Source: Stutzerimonas azotifigens
GTDB taxonomy: Bacteria > Pseudomonadota > Gammaproteobacteria > Pseudomonadales > Pseudomonadaceae
Reading direction: 5' to 3'
Length of the DNA stretch: 64,000 nt
Assembly (NCBI RefSeq): GCF_013522725.1
Contig: NZ_JAAMRF010000008.1
Span: 124,001 to 188,000, forward strand
Every line of letters begins with the position of its first letter. The stretch's first letter is position 1. Both the position numbers and the translations under genes were made by a program. Below are positions 55,783 to 64,000 of this stretch, one piece after another. The notes under the pieces were generated by a model. The model made no database searches, was not told the DNA's origin, and saw only the letters and a program-made list of their open reading frames with translations.

Positions 55783-55799
55783 AGCAACCGCCATGCCAG
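55783..55799 (-). promoter_or_regulatory. Sigma-54 promoter of the TRAP operon
   Basis: Minus-strand CTGGCATGGCGGTTGCT matches the RpoN consensus (YTGGCACG-N4-TTGCW) at all key positions: GG of the -24 element and GC of the -12 element are ten bases apart. An AT-rich stretch upstream (55811-55840) could take IHF. Activation would need an NtrC-type protein; none is encoded in this window. Confidence 0.85.
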
Positions 55800-56061
55800 C
55801 TGGGGGATAGCAATAACTTATTGAAATATAAGGGTTAATCAGGCGTGGTCGAATGAGCGAGGTGCCCTCGTTTCGCGCGTTGGGTGCCGCCGGGATGGTG
55901 TCGGGGCGTGACGAAAAGTAAAAAAAGCAGGCGCTTTTCTTACATCTGTCAGCTGCGGTGACCTAACCGCGTTCATTCGTCCGGCTGGCAGGTGCATCCG
56001 GTGCAGATGTCATACCTGCACCATTGCGTACCGCCGTGGCACGGATAAGAGGCGCTGCGCT
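55800..56061. other. Gap upstream of the sigma-54 promoter
   Basis: No gene is visible between the TRAP promoter and the Lrp-family gene. The AT-rich patch near 55811-55840 and a perfect 7-bp inverted repeat, GGTGCAG/CTGCACC with nine bases between arms (56000-56022), are candidate activator or Lrp sites. A weak AAAAGC/GCTTTT hairpin near 55921-55941 with a T-run on the minus strand could end the lrp-type transcript. Confidence 0.45.
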
Positions 56062-56508
56062 TCACAGGCGTGCGCCGCCGCGGCGATGCTTGACCCGCGT
56101 CATCAGGGTCTTGCAGTCGACGCTGAGGATCTCCGGGTGGTTGAAGATGTGCTCGCGTACGAAGGCGTCGAAGGTCTCGTAGCTATCGGTCAGGGTGTGG
56201 ATGTGCAGGCTTCGGAGGTCGCTCATGATGTACAGACTGACCACCTCGAGCGTCGAAGCCAGGCGCTGCGCAACCGCCTCGATGGCGCTGGGCGCGACGG
56301 TCAGGTCGATGAAGGTGGAGATGCCCTTGCCGAGCTTCTCCGGATCCACCACGGCGGTGAATCGCTCGATCACGCCGCTGCCCACCAGGGCCTGGACGCG
56401 GGTGCGGGCGTGGGCCCGAGAGATGTTCAGTTGCCGGGCGATTTCGGCGAACGAGGTGCGCGAATCCTTGATCAGGATGTTCAGCAGGGCATTGTCGAGC
56501 TTGTTCAT
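56062..56508 (-). CDS. Lrp/AsnC family transcriptional regulator
   Basis: A 148-residue regulator. The helix-turn-helix is MNKLDNALLNILIKDSRTSFAEIARQLNISRAHARTRVQAL (1-41), followed by an RAM/ligand-binding half (GISTFIDLTVAPSAIEAVAQRL onward). The ATG at 56508 follows GGAAGG by six bases. It sits between the sigma-54 TRAP operon and an asparaginase gene on the same strand. It probably responds to an amino acid and controls one of these neighbours; which one is not shown. Confidence 0.92.
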   Translation of the reverse strand: MNKLDNALLNILIKDSRTSFAEIARQLNISRAHARTRVQALVGSGVIERFTAVVDPEKLGKGISTFIDLTVAPSAIEAVAQRLASTLEVVSLYIMSDLRSLHIHTLTDSYETFDAFVREHIFNHPEILSVDCKTLMTRVKHRRGGARL

Positions 56509-56585
56509 GGGGACCTTCCGGATGCAGATCCCCAAGGGATGCGCAGGGCATGCCAACTTGCCCCCGCATCCGGACGCGGCCTGTT

Positions 56586-57578
56586 TCAGTCGCGCATTTC
56601 ACCGCACAGATCGCGGGTCATCCAGTGCTCGGCCTCGCCCTGGGAAAGCCCCGCGCCGAGCAGGGCGAACAGCTTGCCCAGCGCCGCCTCGCGGGTCATT
56701 CCACCGGCCGAAACCAGACCGGTCTGGAGCAGCCGGCTGCCGGCGGCATAGACGCCGAACTCGATATGGCCCTGGGGGCACTGGCTGATCGCGGCCAGCA
56801 CCACACCGCGGGCGTGGGCCTCTTCGAGTACAGCGAGCAACTGTGCATCGCTGGACGGCCCGGTGCCGCTGCCGTAGCACTCGAGCAACAACCCCTGCAC
56901 GCCACAATCCAGCAGGGCGCGCAGGTGCGCGGCCCGCAGGCCCGGATAGAAGGGCTGCAGCGCGATATTCACCGGCTGGCGCGGGTGGCGGTAATCCAGC
57001 GTGGGCGGCAGCGCTTCGGCCCGTTCGGCCTGGCGCAGGCGCGGCAGTACCTGGAACGCATCGAAGGCGTCGCTGCGCAGCTTGGAGCAGCGCGCGCCGT
57101 GCATCAGTTGCCCATCGAAAAACAGGTGGACGCCCGGCGCGACGCCCGCCTGCAGCGCCTGCATGGCGCCGAACAGGTTCGGCCAGGCATCGCCACCGGG
57201 CACGCCGGCCGGCTGCATCGAGCCGGTCAGCACCACCGGCACCGGCAGGCCGAGCAGCAGAAAGCTCAGGGCGGCGGCGCTGTAGGCCAGGGTGTCGGTG
57301 CCGTGCAGCACCAGCACGGCATCGCAGCCGTCCTGCTCGACGGCCGCAACGATGGCGTCGCGCTGGGCCAGCGAGTGCTGCTGGGTGAGGTCGGCGCTGT
57401 CGATCAGCGGCAGCAGTTCGCGAAAGGCCCAGGGCGGTAGCCGCAGGGCCGGCTCCTCGGCCTGGCGGGCCCGCAGGCGCGCCTCGAAGCCGGACGCCGG
57501 CGCCAGGCCGGACGCGCTCATCTGCATGCCAATGGTGCCGCCGGTGTAGAGCACCAGCAGTTTTTCAGGTGCGGCCAT
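56586..57578 (-). CDS. ansA: L-asparaginase (type I-like, cytoplasmic)
   Basis: A 330-residue amidohydrolase that turns asparagine into aspartate and ammonia. Catalytic threonines lie in LYTGGTIGMQ (about 10-19) and the HGTDTLAYSA block (about 93-102). There is no signal peptide, so it is cytoplasmic, and it lacks obvious features of the periplasmic high-affinity type. It is near aspartase and a dicarboxylate symporter, fitting a cluster for aspartate/asparagine use. A long inverted-repeat element lies in the gap upstream. Confidence 0.92.
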   Translation of the reverse strand: MAAPEKLLVLYTGGTIGMQMSASGLAPASGFEARLRARQAEEPALRLPPWAFRELLPLIDSADLTQQHSLAQRDAIVAAVEQDGCDAVLVLHGTDTLAYSAAALSFLLLGLPVPVVLTGSMQPAGVPGGDAWPNLFGAMQALQAGVAPGVHLFFDGQLMHGARCSKLRSDAFDAFQVLPRLRQAERAEALPPTLDYRHPRQPVNIALQPFYPGLRAAHLRALLDCGVQGLLLECYGSGTGPSSDAQLLAVLEEAHARGVVLAAISQCPQGHIEFGVYAAGSRLLQTGLVSAGGMTREAALGKLFALLGAGLSQGEAEHWMTRDLCGEMRD

Positions 57579-57620
57579 ACGGGACTCCGTCGACGGTCGG
57601 GCGAGAAAAAGGACGCTTGC

Positions 57621-57759
57621 CAGACTGTGTGGAAACTACTGCGCTCGGTGAGGCTGCGTTAAAAACAGGCTCAAAATGCTCATTTACGACTCGTAAACTG
57701 CGATTTTTCGCCTGTTTTTGCATTGCCTGTACTTTGCTCGCTACGTTTCACACAGCCTG
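57621..57759. repeat. 139-bp long inverted repeat with nested palindromes
   Basis: The element is symmetric about base 57690. Outer arms CAGACTGTGTGGAAAC and GTTTCACACAGCCTG match almost throughout. A middle pair AAAAACAGGC (57661-57670) / GCCTGTTTTT (57710-57719) is perfect, and the centre TTTACGA-C-TCGTAAA (57683-57697) is perfect. It fills the gap between the AGCS symporter and asparaginase genes. It may be a MITE-like or intergenic repeat family member; no second copy was seen in the window. Confidence 0.8.
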
Positions 57760-57787
57760 TTGCGCCCCCTTCGTTACCGATGGGCGA

Positions 57788-59221
57788 TCAGCGCTGCTGC
57801 GCCTGGGCGTCGAGCTCGGACGGCGGGGCAGCCTTGGCGTTGGGCCATACCGACGCGTCGAGATCAAGGTCGGAGAAGTTGCTGGCGTCGAAGACCGGCG
57901 ACTTCACGCCGGCCTTCACCTGGCCGTCGTAGTCGCGCATCAGGCGTAGCCCGACCTTGAACAGCAACGCCAGGGCGATCAGGTTGGCGATCGCCAGCAG
58001 GCCCATGGTGACGTCGGCGAAGGCGAACACCGTGCCCAGGTCCTGCACCGAGCCCCACAGCACGAGAAGGATCACCAGGATGCGATAGACCACGACCGGA
58101 CCACGCTTCTGGCTGAAGAAGCCCAGGGCGTTCTCGCCGAGGTAGTAGTTGTAGATCAGGGTGGTGAAGACGAACAGCAGCAGCGCCAGGCTGACGAACA
58201 CGCGGCCCCATTCGCCGACCACGCTGGCCACGGCGGTCTGGGTCAGCACCACGCCGGCGACGTCCATGCCCGGCTGGTAGACACCGGCGAGGAGGATGAT
58301 CAGGGCGGTGCAGGTGCACAGGATGAGGGTGTCGATGAACACGCTGAGCGACTGCACGATGCCCTGTGCCACCGGGTGCTTGACCTCGGCCACGGCGGCG
58401 ACGTTCGGCGCGCTGCCGAGGCCTGCTTCGTTGGAGAACAGGCCGCGCTTGACGCCCATGATGATCGCCGCGCCAATGCCGCCAGCGAAGGCCGGCTCCA
58501 GGCCGAAGGCGCTCTTGACGATCAGCGCCAGGGTCGCGGGTACCTCGGTCAGGTTCATGCCGATCACCAGCATCGCCAGACCGATGTAGGCGAAGGCCAT
58601 CAGTGGCACCAGTACGTCGGCGAAGCTGGCGATGCGCTTGATGCCGCCAAAGATGATCACGCCGATCACGGCCATCAGGACCACGCCGCTGGCCAGGGTC
58701 GGTACGCCGAAGGTGTCGTGCAGCGAGCTCGCCACGGTGTAGGACTGCACTGCGTTGAAGCCGAAACCGAAGGTCACCAGCAGCAGGATCGACACCACGA
58801 TGCCCAGCCAGCGCTGGCCGAGGCCGTGCTGGATGTAGAAGGCCGGGCCGCCGCGGTAGCCGCCATCGGGCTCGCGGCGCTTGTAGAGCTGTGCCAGCGA
58901 GCACTCGAAATAGCTGGTGGCCATGCCGACGAGGGCCACGACCCACATCCAGAACACCGCACCGGGGCCCCCGAGCATGATCGCCACCGAGACCCCGGCG
59001 ATGTTGCCGGCGCCGACGCGCCCGGCCACCGAGAGCATCAGGGCCTGGAACGAGCTCAGCTGGCCCGGCTGGCGCTGGAAGGCTTCGCCGAAGATGCGGA
59101 ACATGCTGGCGAAATAGCGGAACTGGACAAAGCGCGAGGCGAGGGTGAAGAACAGGCCGAGGCCTATCAGCATCACGATCAGCAGCTTGCTCCAGATGAG
59201 GTCGTTGAGAAGATCGAGCAT
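57788..59221 (-). CDS. Alanine/glycine:cation symporter (AGCS family)
   Basis: A 477-residue sodium- or proton-coupled amino acid transporter with about eleven helices. Family motifs are visible: AGRVGAGNIAGVSVAIMLGGPGAVFWMW (about 65-92), MATSYFECSLAQLYKRREPDGGYRGGPAFYI, and MGVKRGLFSNEAGLGSAPNVAAVAE. The polar C-terminus is longer than usual. An XRE-type regulator gene is divergent 158 bases away and is the likely controller. No glycine riboswitch was recognised in the leader. Confidence 0.94.
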   Translation of the reverse strand: MLDLLNDLIWSKLLIVMLIGLGLFFTLASRFVQFRYFASMFRIFGEAFQRQPGQLSSFQALMLSVAGRVGAGNIAGVSVAIMLGGPGAVFWMWVVALVGMATSYFECSLAQLYKRREPDGGYRGGPAFYIQHGLGQRWLGIVVSILLLVTFGFGFNAVQSYTVASSLHDTFGVPTLASGVVLMAVIGVIIFGGIKRIASFADVLVPLMAFAYIGLAMLVIGMNLTEVPATLALIVKSAFGLEPAFAGGIGAAIIMGVKRGLFSNEAGLGSAPNVAAVAEVKHPVAQGIVQSLSVFIDTLILCTCTALIILLAGVYQPGMDVAGVVLTQTAVASVVGEWGRVFVSLALLLFVFTTLIYNYYLGENALGFFSQKRGPVVVYRILVILLVLWGSVQDLGTVFAFADVTMGLLAIANLIALALLFKVGLRLMRDYDGQVKAGVKSPVFDASNFSDLDLDASVWPNAKAAPPSELDAQAQQR

Positions 59222-59327
59222 GAGGTCGTTCTCTTGTTGTTCTGGTGGATGGCGGGCGCCGCCGCGCGGCGGGCCACATGGTTGGCGAAGGCGGCGGTCC
59301 GGTGCAATTTCGCAGGTCGCATCGAGC

Positions 59328-59365
59328 TGATGCGAGTTGATGCTAGAATCGCGTCACTCGCATCA
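59328..59365. promoter_or_regulatory. Inverted repeat flanking the XRE regulator -10 region
   Basis: Perfect 10-bp arms TGATGCGAGT (59328-59337) and ACTCGCATCA (59356-59365) bracket TAGAAT (59344-59349), a good -10 hexamer for the plus-strand gene that starts at 59380. Such a site would let the regulator block its own promoter. Confidence 0.6.
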
Positions 59366-59379
59366 TTCTGGACGACCAC

Positions 59380-60192
59380 GTGTCCGATTCGCTGGGCCCC
59401 AACCTCAAGCTCCTCTGCAGTCATTACCGCTCGATCGCCGAGGTCTGCCGCAAGCTGGCGCTCAATCGCGCCCAGTTCAACCGCTACCTGGCCGGGCAAA
59501 GCAGACCCACCGCGCACAACCTCAAGCGTATCTGCGATTTCTTCGGCGTCGAGCCGCATGAGCTCGGTCTGCCGAACGAGCAGTTCGCCCGTCTGATCGG
59601 CGCGCGGGGCAGCGACACGCAGTTGCCGTCCGGCGCGGACCCGCTGCTGGATCTGTTCGCCCCGCTGCGTGAACACGCCAGCTCGCTGGAGCGCTACTGC
59701 GGCTATTACTTCGAATATTCCAACTGCCTGTCGGTCCCAGGTCAGGTGCTGCTGTCGCTGGTGCACCTGCGCGAGGAGCGCGGCGGTTTTGTCTTCGAGC
59801 GACAGGAACGCCAGGAGCGGCCACGTGACGGCACCGCCGAGGACTGGGTGCGCTGCCGTTACCTGGGCGCCGCCTTCTACTTGCAGGACCGGCTGTTTCT
59901 CGTCGACTACGAGTCGCTGACCGGCAACGAGATGAGCCAGACCATCCTCATTCCCAGCTTCAAGAGCCGCATCACCCGGCTCAACGGGCTCAAGTCCGGT
60001 GTTTCCAGCGGCGACCGCCGCACGCCGGCTTGCACCCGGGTGGTCTGGGAATACCTGGGCCGGGAGATCAATCGGGTCAACGCCTACCGCCAGGTGATGC
60101 TCTACGCCCCGGACGATCCCCGCCTGGACGACGATATCCGCCAGCGCCTCGGCGGTGCCGTGCTGCGCAACGGGCTGTTCGAGATCGAGTGA
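59380..60192 (+). CDS. XRE/Cro-type helix-turn-helix regulator
   Basis: A 270-residue regulator. The N-terminal 60 residues form an XRE-like helix-turn-helix (SIAEVCRKLALNRAQFNRYLAGQSRPTAHNLKRICDFFGV). The remaining 200 residues form a domain I do not recognise by name, with FEYSNCLSVPGQVLLSLVHL and CTRVVWEYLGREINRVNAY. It starts with GTG at 59380 with only a weak ribosome site. It is divergent from the AGCS symporter gene, which suggests control of amino-acid uptake, and an inverted repeat surrounds its presumed -10 box. Confidence 0.85.
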   Translation: MSDSLGPNLKLLCSHYRSIAEVCRKLALNRAQFNRYLAGQSRPTAHNLKRICDFFGVEPHELGLPNEQFARLIGARGSDTQLPSGADPLLDLFAPLREHASSLERYCGYYFEYSNCLSVPGQVLLSLVHLREERGGFVFERQERQERPRDGTAEDWVRCRYLGAAFYLQDRLFLVDYESLTGNEMSQTILIPSFKSRITRLNGLKSGVSSGDRRTPACTRVVWEYLGREINRVNAYRQVMLYAPDDPRLDDDIRQRLGGAVLRNGLFEIE

Positions 60193-60241
60193 GGCGCCTC
60201 CGAGGGCGAGCGCCAGGTGCAGTCTCGCCCGCAGAGCGGGC

Positions 60242-60874
60242 TCAGTCGAGCAGGCTCATCTGCTCGGCGAGCTCGCGGTCACGCGGGTTCGCGGAGGCGG
60301 CCAGCCCGTCGCGGACACCGGCACGGTCGGCGGCGTCGCGGTTCTGGCCGAGCTTCCATTTGCCTTCCAGGTGGGCGATCGGCAGGGCGAAGCCAACGAT
60401 GGCGCGCAGCATGGCATCGAGGTAATCGCGGGGCGCGTCGTTGACCGACCAGGGGTTGGCCTGCGCCGCCTCGTGGCGCTCGCTTAGGCGGCTCACCAGC
60501 TGCAGCAGGCGCTCGGGATCGGTGAACACCTCGGTCTGGCCCCGTGCATGCACGGCGATGTAGTTCCAGGTCGGCACCACCTTGCCGTGCTCGGCCTTGG
60601 ACGGATACCAGCCAGGATGCACGTACGCGTCAGGGCCGCTGAACACCGCCAGCGCCTCGCTTCCCTCGGCCAGGTCCCGCCAGTGCGGGTTGGCGCGGGC
60701 GAAGTGGCCATAGAGCGTGCCGAATTCCCCTTCATCGGGTACCAGCAGCAGCGGCAAGTGGCTGGCTATCAGCCCCTGGCTGCCGCTGCTGGTGAGCAGG
60801 GCCAGGCCGGTGCTGTCGATCAGGTTATGGAGCTGGGCGAGGTCGGTCTGGCGAAAGGCGGAGGGTAGGTACAT
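60242..60874 (-). CDS. FMN-binding negative regulator, PaiB family
   Basis: A 210-residue protein with the PaiB fold. Family landmarks are MYLPSAFRQTDLAQLHNLID at the start, LPLLLVPDEGEFGTLYGHFARANPHW, AVFSGPDAYVHPGWYPSK and VVPTWNYIAVHARG, the last two near the flavin site. Bacillus PaiB affects sporulation and protease genes, but most members are uncharacterised flavin-binding proteins. The ATG at 60874 follows AGGAGA by six bases. It converges with the XRE regulator gene. Confidence 0.9.
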   Translation of the reverse strand: MYLPSAFRQTDLAQLHNLIDSTGLALLTSSGSQGLIASHLPLLLVPDEGEFGTLYGHFARANPHWRDLAEGSEALAVFSGPDAYVHPGWYPSKAEHGKVVPTWNYIAVHARGQTEVFTDPERLLQLVSRLSERHEAAQANPWSVNDAPRDYLDAMLRAIVGFALPIAHLEGKWKLGQNRDAADRAGVRDGLAASANPRDRELAEQMSLLD

Positions 60875-61014
60875 GGGCTTCTCCTGAGGGTGGCCCATCC
60901 TAGGCAAAGCGTCGGCTGCTTGTAAGGGCCGTCTTCAGCCAACACCCTGAGTGTGATCGAGCCCACCATTCGCTTCGGGAGCGGCCTGGGACTCGTCGCA
61001 GCCTGGCCCTGACA

Positions 61015-61050
61015 GCAAAACGCCCCGCGGACCGAGGTCGCACGGGGCGT
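61015..61050 (-). terminator. Terminator of the dicarboxylate symporter gene
   Basis: CGCCCCG (61021-61027) pairs with CGGGGCG (61043-61049); on the minus strand the stem is followed by TTTTG. It lies 19 bases beyond the symporter stop. Confidence 0.75.
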
Positions 61051-61068
61051 CGGGACAACGCTAAAGCG

Positions 61069-62328
61069 TCACGGCTTGTTGACGCTGTTGTAGATGTCGC
61101 TGTCGATTTCGTTCTCGCTGCGTCCGATCAGGGTGGCGGTCATCAGGTCGCCGGCGACGTTGACCGTGGTACGGGCCATGTCGAGGATGCGGTCGATACC
61201 GGCGATCAGCGCCACGCCTTCGATCGGCAGGCCGACGGAGGTCAGCACCAGGCTCAGCATGATCAGGCCGGCGCCGGGAATGCCGGCGGTGCCCACCGAG
61301 GCGAGGGTGGCGGTGAGGATGATCATCAGGTACTGGCCGGCGTTGAGGTCGACGCCGAAGGCCTGGGCGATGAACAGCGCCAGCACGCCCTGGTAGATCG
61401 CCGTGCCGTCCATGTTGATGGTCGTACCGACCGGCAACACGAAGCCGGCCACGCCTTGGGACACGCCGAGGTTCTTGCGCGCGCATTCGATCGAGACCGG
61501 CAGGGTGCCCGAGCTGCTCGAGGTGCTGAAGGCCACCGCCAGCGCCGGCGCGATGCCGCGGAAGAAACGCAGCGGGCTCAGCCGTGCCAGCAGCGCGAGC
61601 AGGCCGCCATAGACGAAGAGCACATGAACGATGCTGGCGAGGTAGATCACCCCGATGACACCGGCCAGAGGCAGCAGCACTTCGGCACCGTGGCTACCGA
61701 CGACACCGGCGGTCAGGGCGAAGACGCCGAACGGCGCGAAGCGCATCACCAAGTCGGTGAGCTTGTAGAAGGCTTCGGCGAGGCCGTCGAACAGCCGGGT
61801 AACCGGAGCGGCCTTCTCGCCGACCAGGTTGAGGCTCACGCCCAGGGCGATGGCGAAGACGATGATCTGCAGGATGTTGCCTTCGGCGAAGGCGGTGACC
61901 GGATTGGTTGGTACCAGCCCGACCAGGATACTGATCAGCGAGGGCGCCTGCTTGGCCTCGGCCGCCCCGCTGGCAACCATGTTCATGCCCTCCCCAGGGG
62001 CGAACAGCGCGCCGAATAGCAGGCCGATGGTCACTGCGAAGGCTGTGGTCACCAAGTAAATGAGGATGGTCTTGATGCTGATCCGGCCGAGTTTGGCGCT
62101 GTCCTGCATGGAGGTGATGCCGGCCACCAGCGAGACGAATACCAGCGGCACGATGAGCATCTTGATCGCATTGAGGAACAGCGTACCGATCGGCGCCAGG
62201 ACCAGTGCATCGTCTTTGAAGATGATGCCGACGCCAATGCCTAGCGCAAGGCCGATGAGGATCTGCTGCCACAGGGCCAGGCGTCCGAGCAGGCGCAGCG
62301 GAGCGGAAAGGGAGGTGCTCTGAGTCAT
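61069..62328 (-). CDS. Dicarboxylate/amino acid:cation symporter (DAACS, GltP/GltT-like)
   Basis: A 419-residue transporter of the glutamate/aspartate family with eight helices and two re-entrant loops. The loop 1 motif AFSTSSSSGTLPVSIE and the sodium/substrate motif LPVGTTINMDGTAIYQG are intact. It probably imports aspartate, glutamate or C4-dicarboxylates. The aspartase gene lies 92 bases upstream on the same strand, so uptake of aspartate and its deamination to fumarate would be expressed together. Confidence 0.94.
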   Translation of the reverse strand: MTQSTSLSAPLRLLGRLALWQQILIGLALGIGVGIIFKDDALVLAPIGTLFLNAIKMLIVPLVFVSLVAGITSMQDSAKLGRISIKTILIYLVTTAFAVTIGLLFGALFAPGEGMNMVASGAAEAKQAPSLISILVGLVPTNPVTAFAEGNILQIIVFAIALGVSLNLVGEKAAPVTRLFDGLAEAFYKLTDLVMRFAPFGVFALTAGVVGSHGAEVLLPLAGVIGVIYLASIVHVLFVYGGLLALLARLSPLRFFRGIAPALAVAFSTSSSSGTLPVSIECARKNLGVSQGVAGFVLPVGTTINMDGTAIYQGVLALFIAQAFGVDLNAGQYLMIILTATLASVGTAGIPGAGLIMLSLVLTSVGLPIEGVALIAGIDRILDMARTTVNVAGDLMTATLIGRSENEIDSDIYNSVNKP

Positions 62329-62420
62329 GGTCGTTCCAGGTTGTTGTTTTTGTTGAAGCGGGCCGCTTCATGCAGCCCTTTGTTACGCGCCCGGCAGACC
62401 GGACGCGGTGTTGGGTGCAC

Positions 62421-63845
<1,425 letters not shown>

Positions 63846-64000
63846 GAGATGTCTCATCCTGAGGGAAGCGGGAGATGCCGCGATGGGGCGCTAGAATAGG
63901 GCTCGCAGCCTGTTTCCGACCAATGCCGTTGCGCGCTGGGTCATGCACAATCGGCATAATGTCGGCGTGACCTAGTACGAACGTCCAGCGTATGCAGGTC
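63846..64000. promoter_or_regulatory. Upstream region of aspA at the right edge
   Basis: No complete gene is visible. A plus-strand ATG at 63992 could begin the next gene, and GGCATAAT at 63953-63960 resembles its -10 box. CTAGAATAGG at 63891-63900 is another possible -10 region. Neither has a clear -35 partner. Confidence 0.35.

Overview
The window looks like chromosomal DNA from a high-GC gammaproteobacterium of the Pseudomonas stutzeri (Stutzerimonas) type. This is inferred from gene content, not from a database match: HexR-controlled zwf, a LysR gene divergent from a two-subunit pyruvate carboxylase, an ectABCD-ask ectoine/hydroxyectoine cluster, Pseudomonas-style REP hairpins and a sigma-54 promoter. 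No rRNA, tRNA, CRISPR array, phage or insertion sequence was seen.

Layout. 1-4507 (minus): membrane-bound formate dehydrogenase fdoGHI. The catalytic subunit is a selenoprotein read through an in-frame TGA that is followed by a SECIS-like hairpin. 4776-10097 (minus): a Tim44-domain protein, an orphan TRAP solute receptor, uvrD and a FAH-family hydrolase. 9390-20736: a sugar-acid regulon made of two divergent arms around a LacI regulator with twin operators. The left arm is lacI, an IlvD/Edd dehydratase and the FAH hydrolase. The right arm is an enolase-superfamily dehydratase, a TctCBA transporter, a DapA-family lyase, a D-2-hydroxyacid dehydrogenase and an FMN 2-hydroxyacid dehydrogenase. 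21107-29952: a c-di-GMP GGDEF/EAL sensor, trhP, small hypotheticals, REP repeats, a LemA/M48 protease pair, and DUF2243/CtaG membrane proteins. 29953-34838 (minus): ectoine operon, in which ectA has no stop codon and reads in frame into ectB. 35445-37902: zwf and hexR, divergent around a perfect HexR operator. 38011-43961: a small hypothetical, then an RND efflux operon (adaptor, pump, outer-membrane channel).

43969-49721: pycR, pycA, pycB, followed by an SbtA-type bicarbonate transporter and an SbtB-like PII protein. A bicarbonate-consuming enzyme sits next to a bicarbonate uptake and regulation pair. 49718-55799: a GNAT gene, then an operon (minus) with a strong sigma-54 promoter encoding TRAP receptor, TRAP small and large permeases, a TauE/SafE exporter and a gamma-glutamyltransferase-family enzyme. 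56062-63845: amino-acid nitrogen functions, namely an Lrp regulator, asparaginase, AGCS symporter with divergent XRE regulator, PaiB-like protein, glutamate/aspartate symporter and aspartase.

The points most worth a second look are the SbtA/SbtB-pyruvate carboxylase neighbourhood, the fused ectA-ectB frame, the sigma-54 TRAP/TSUP/GGT operon of unknown substrate, and the sugar-acid regulon with two unrelated dehydratases.
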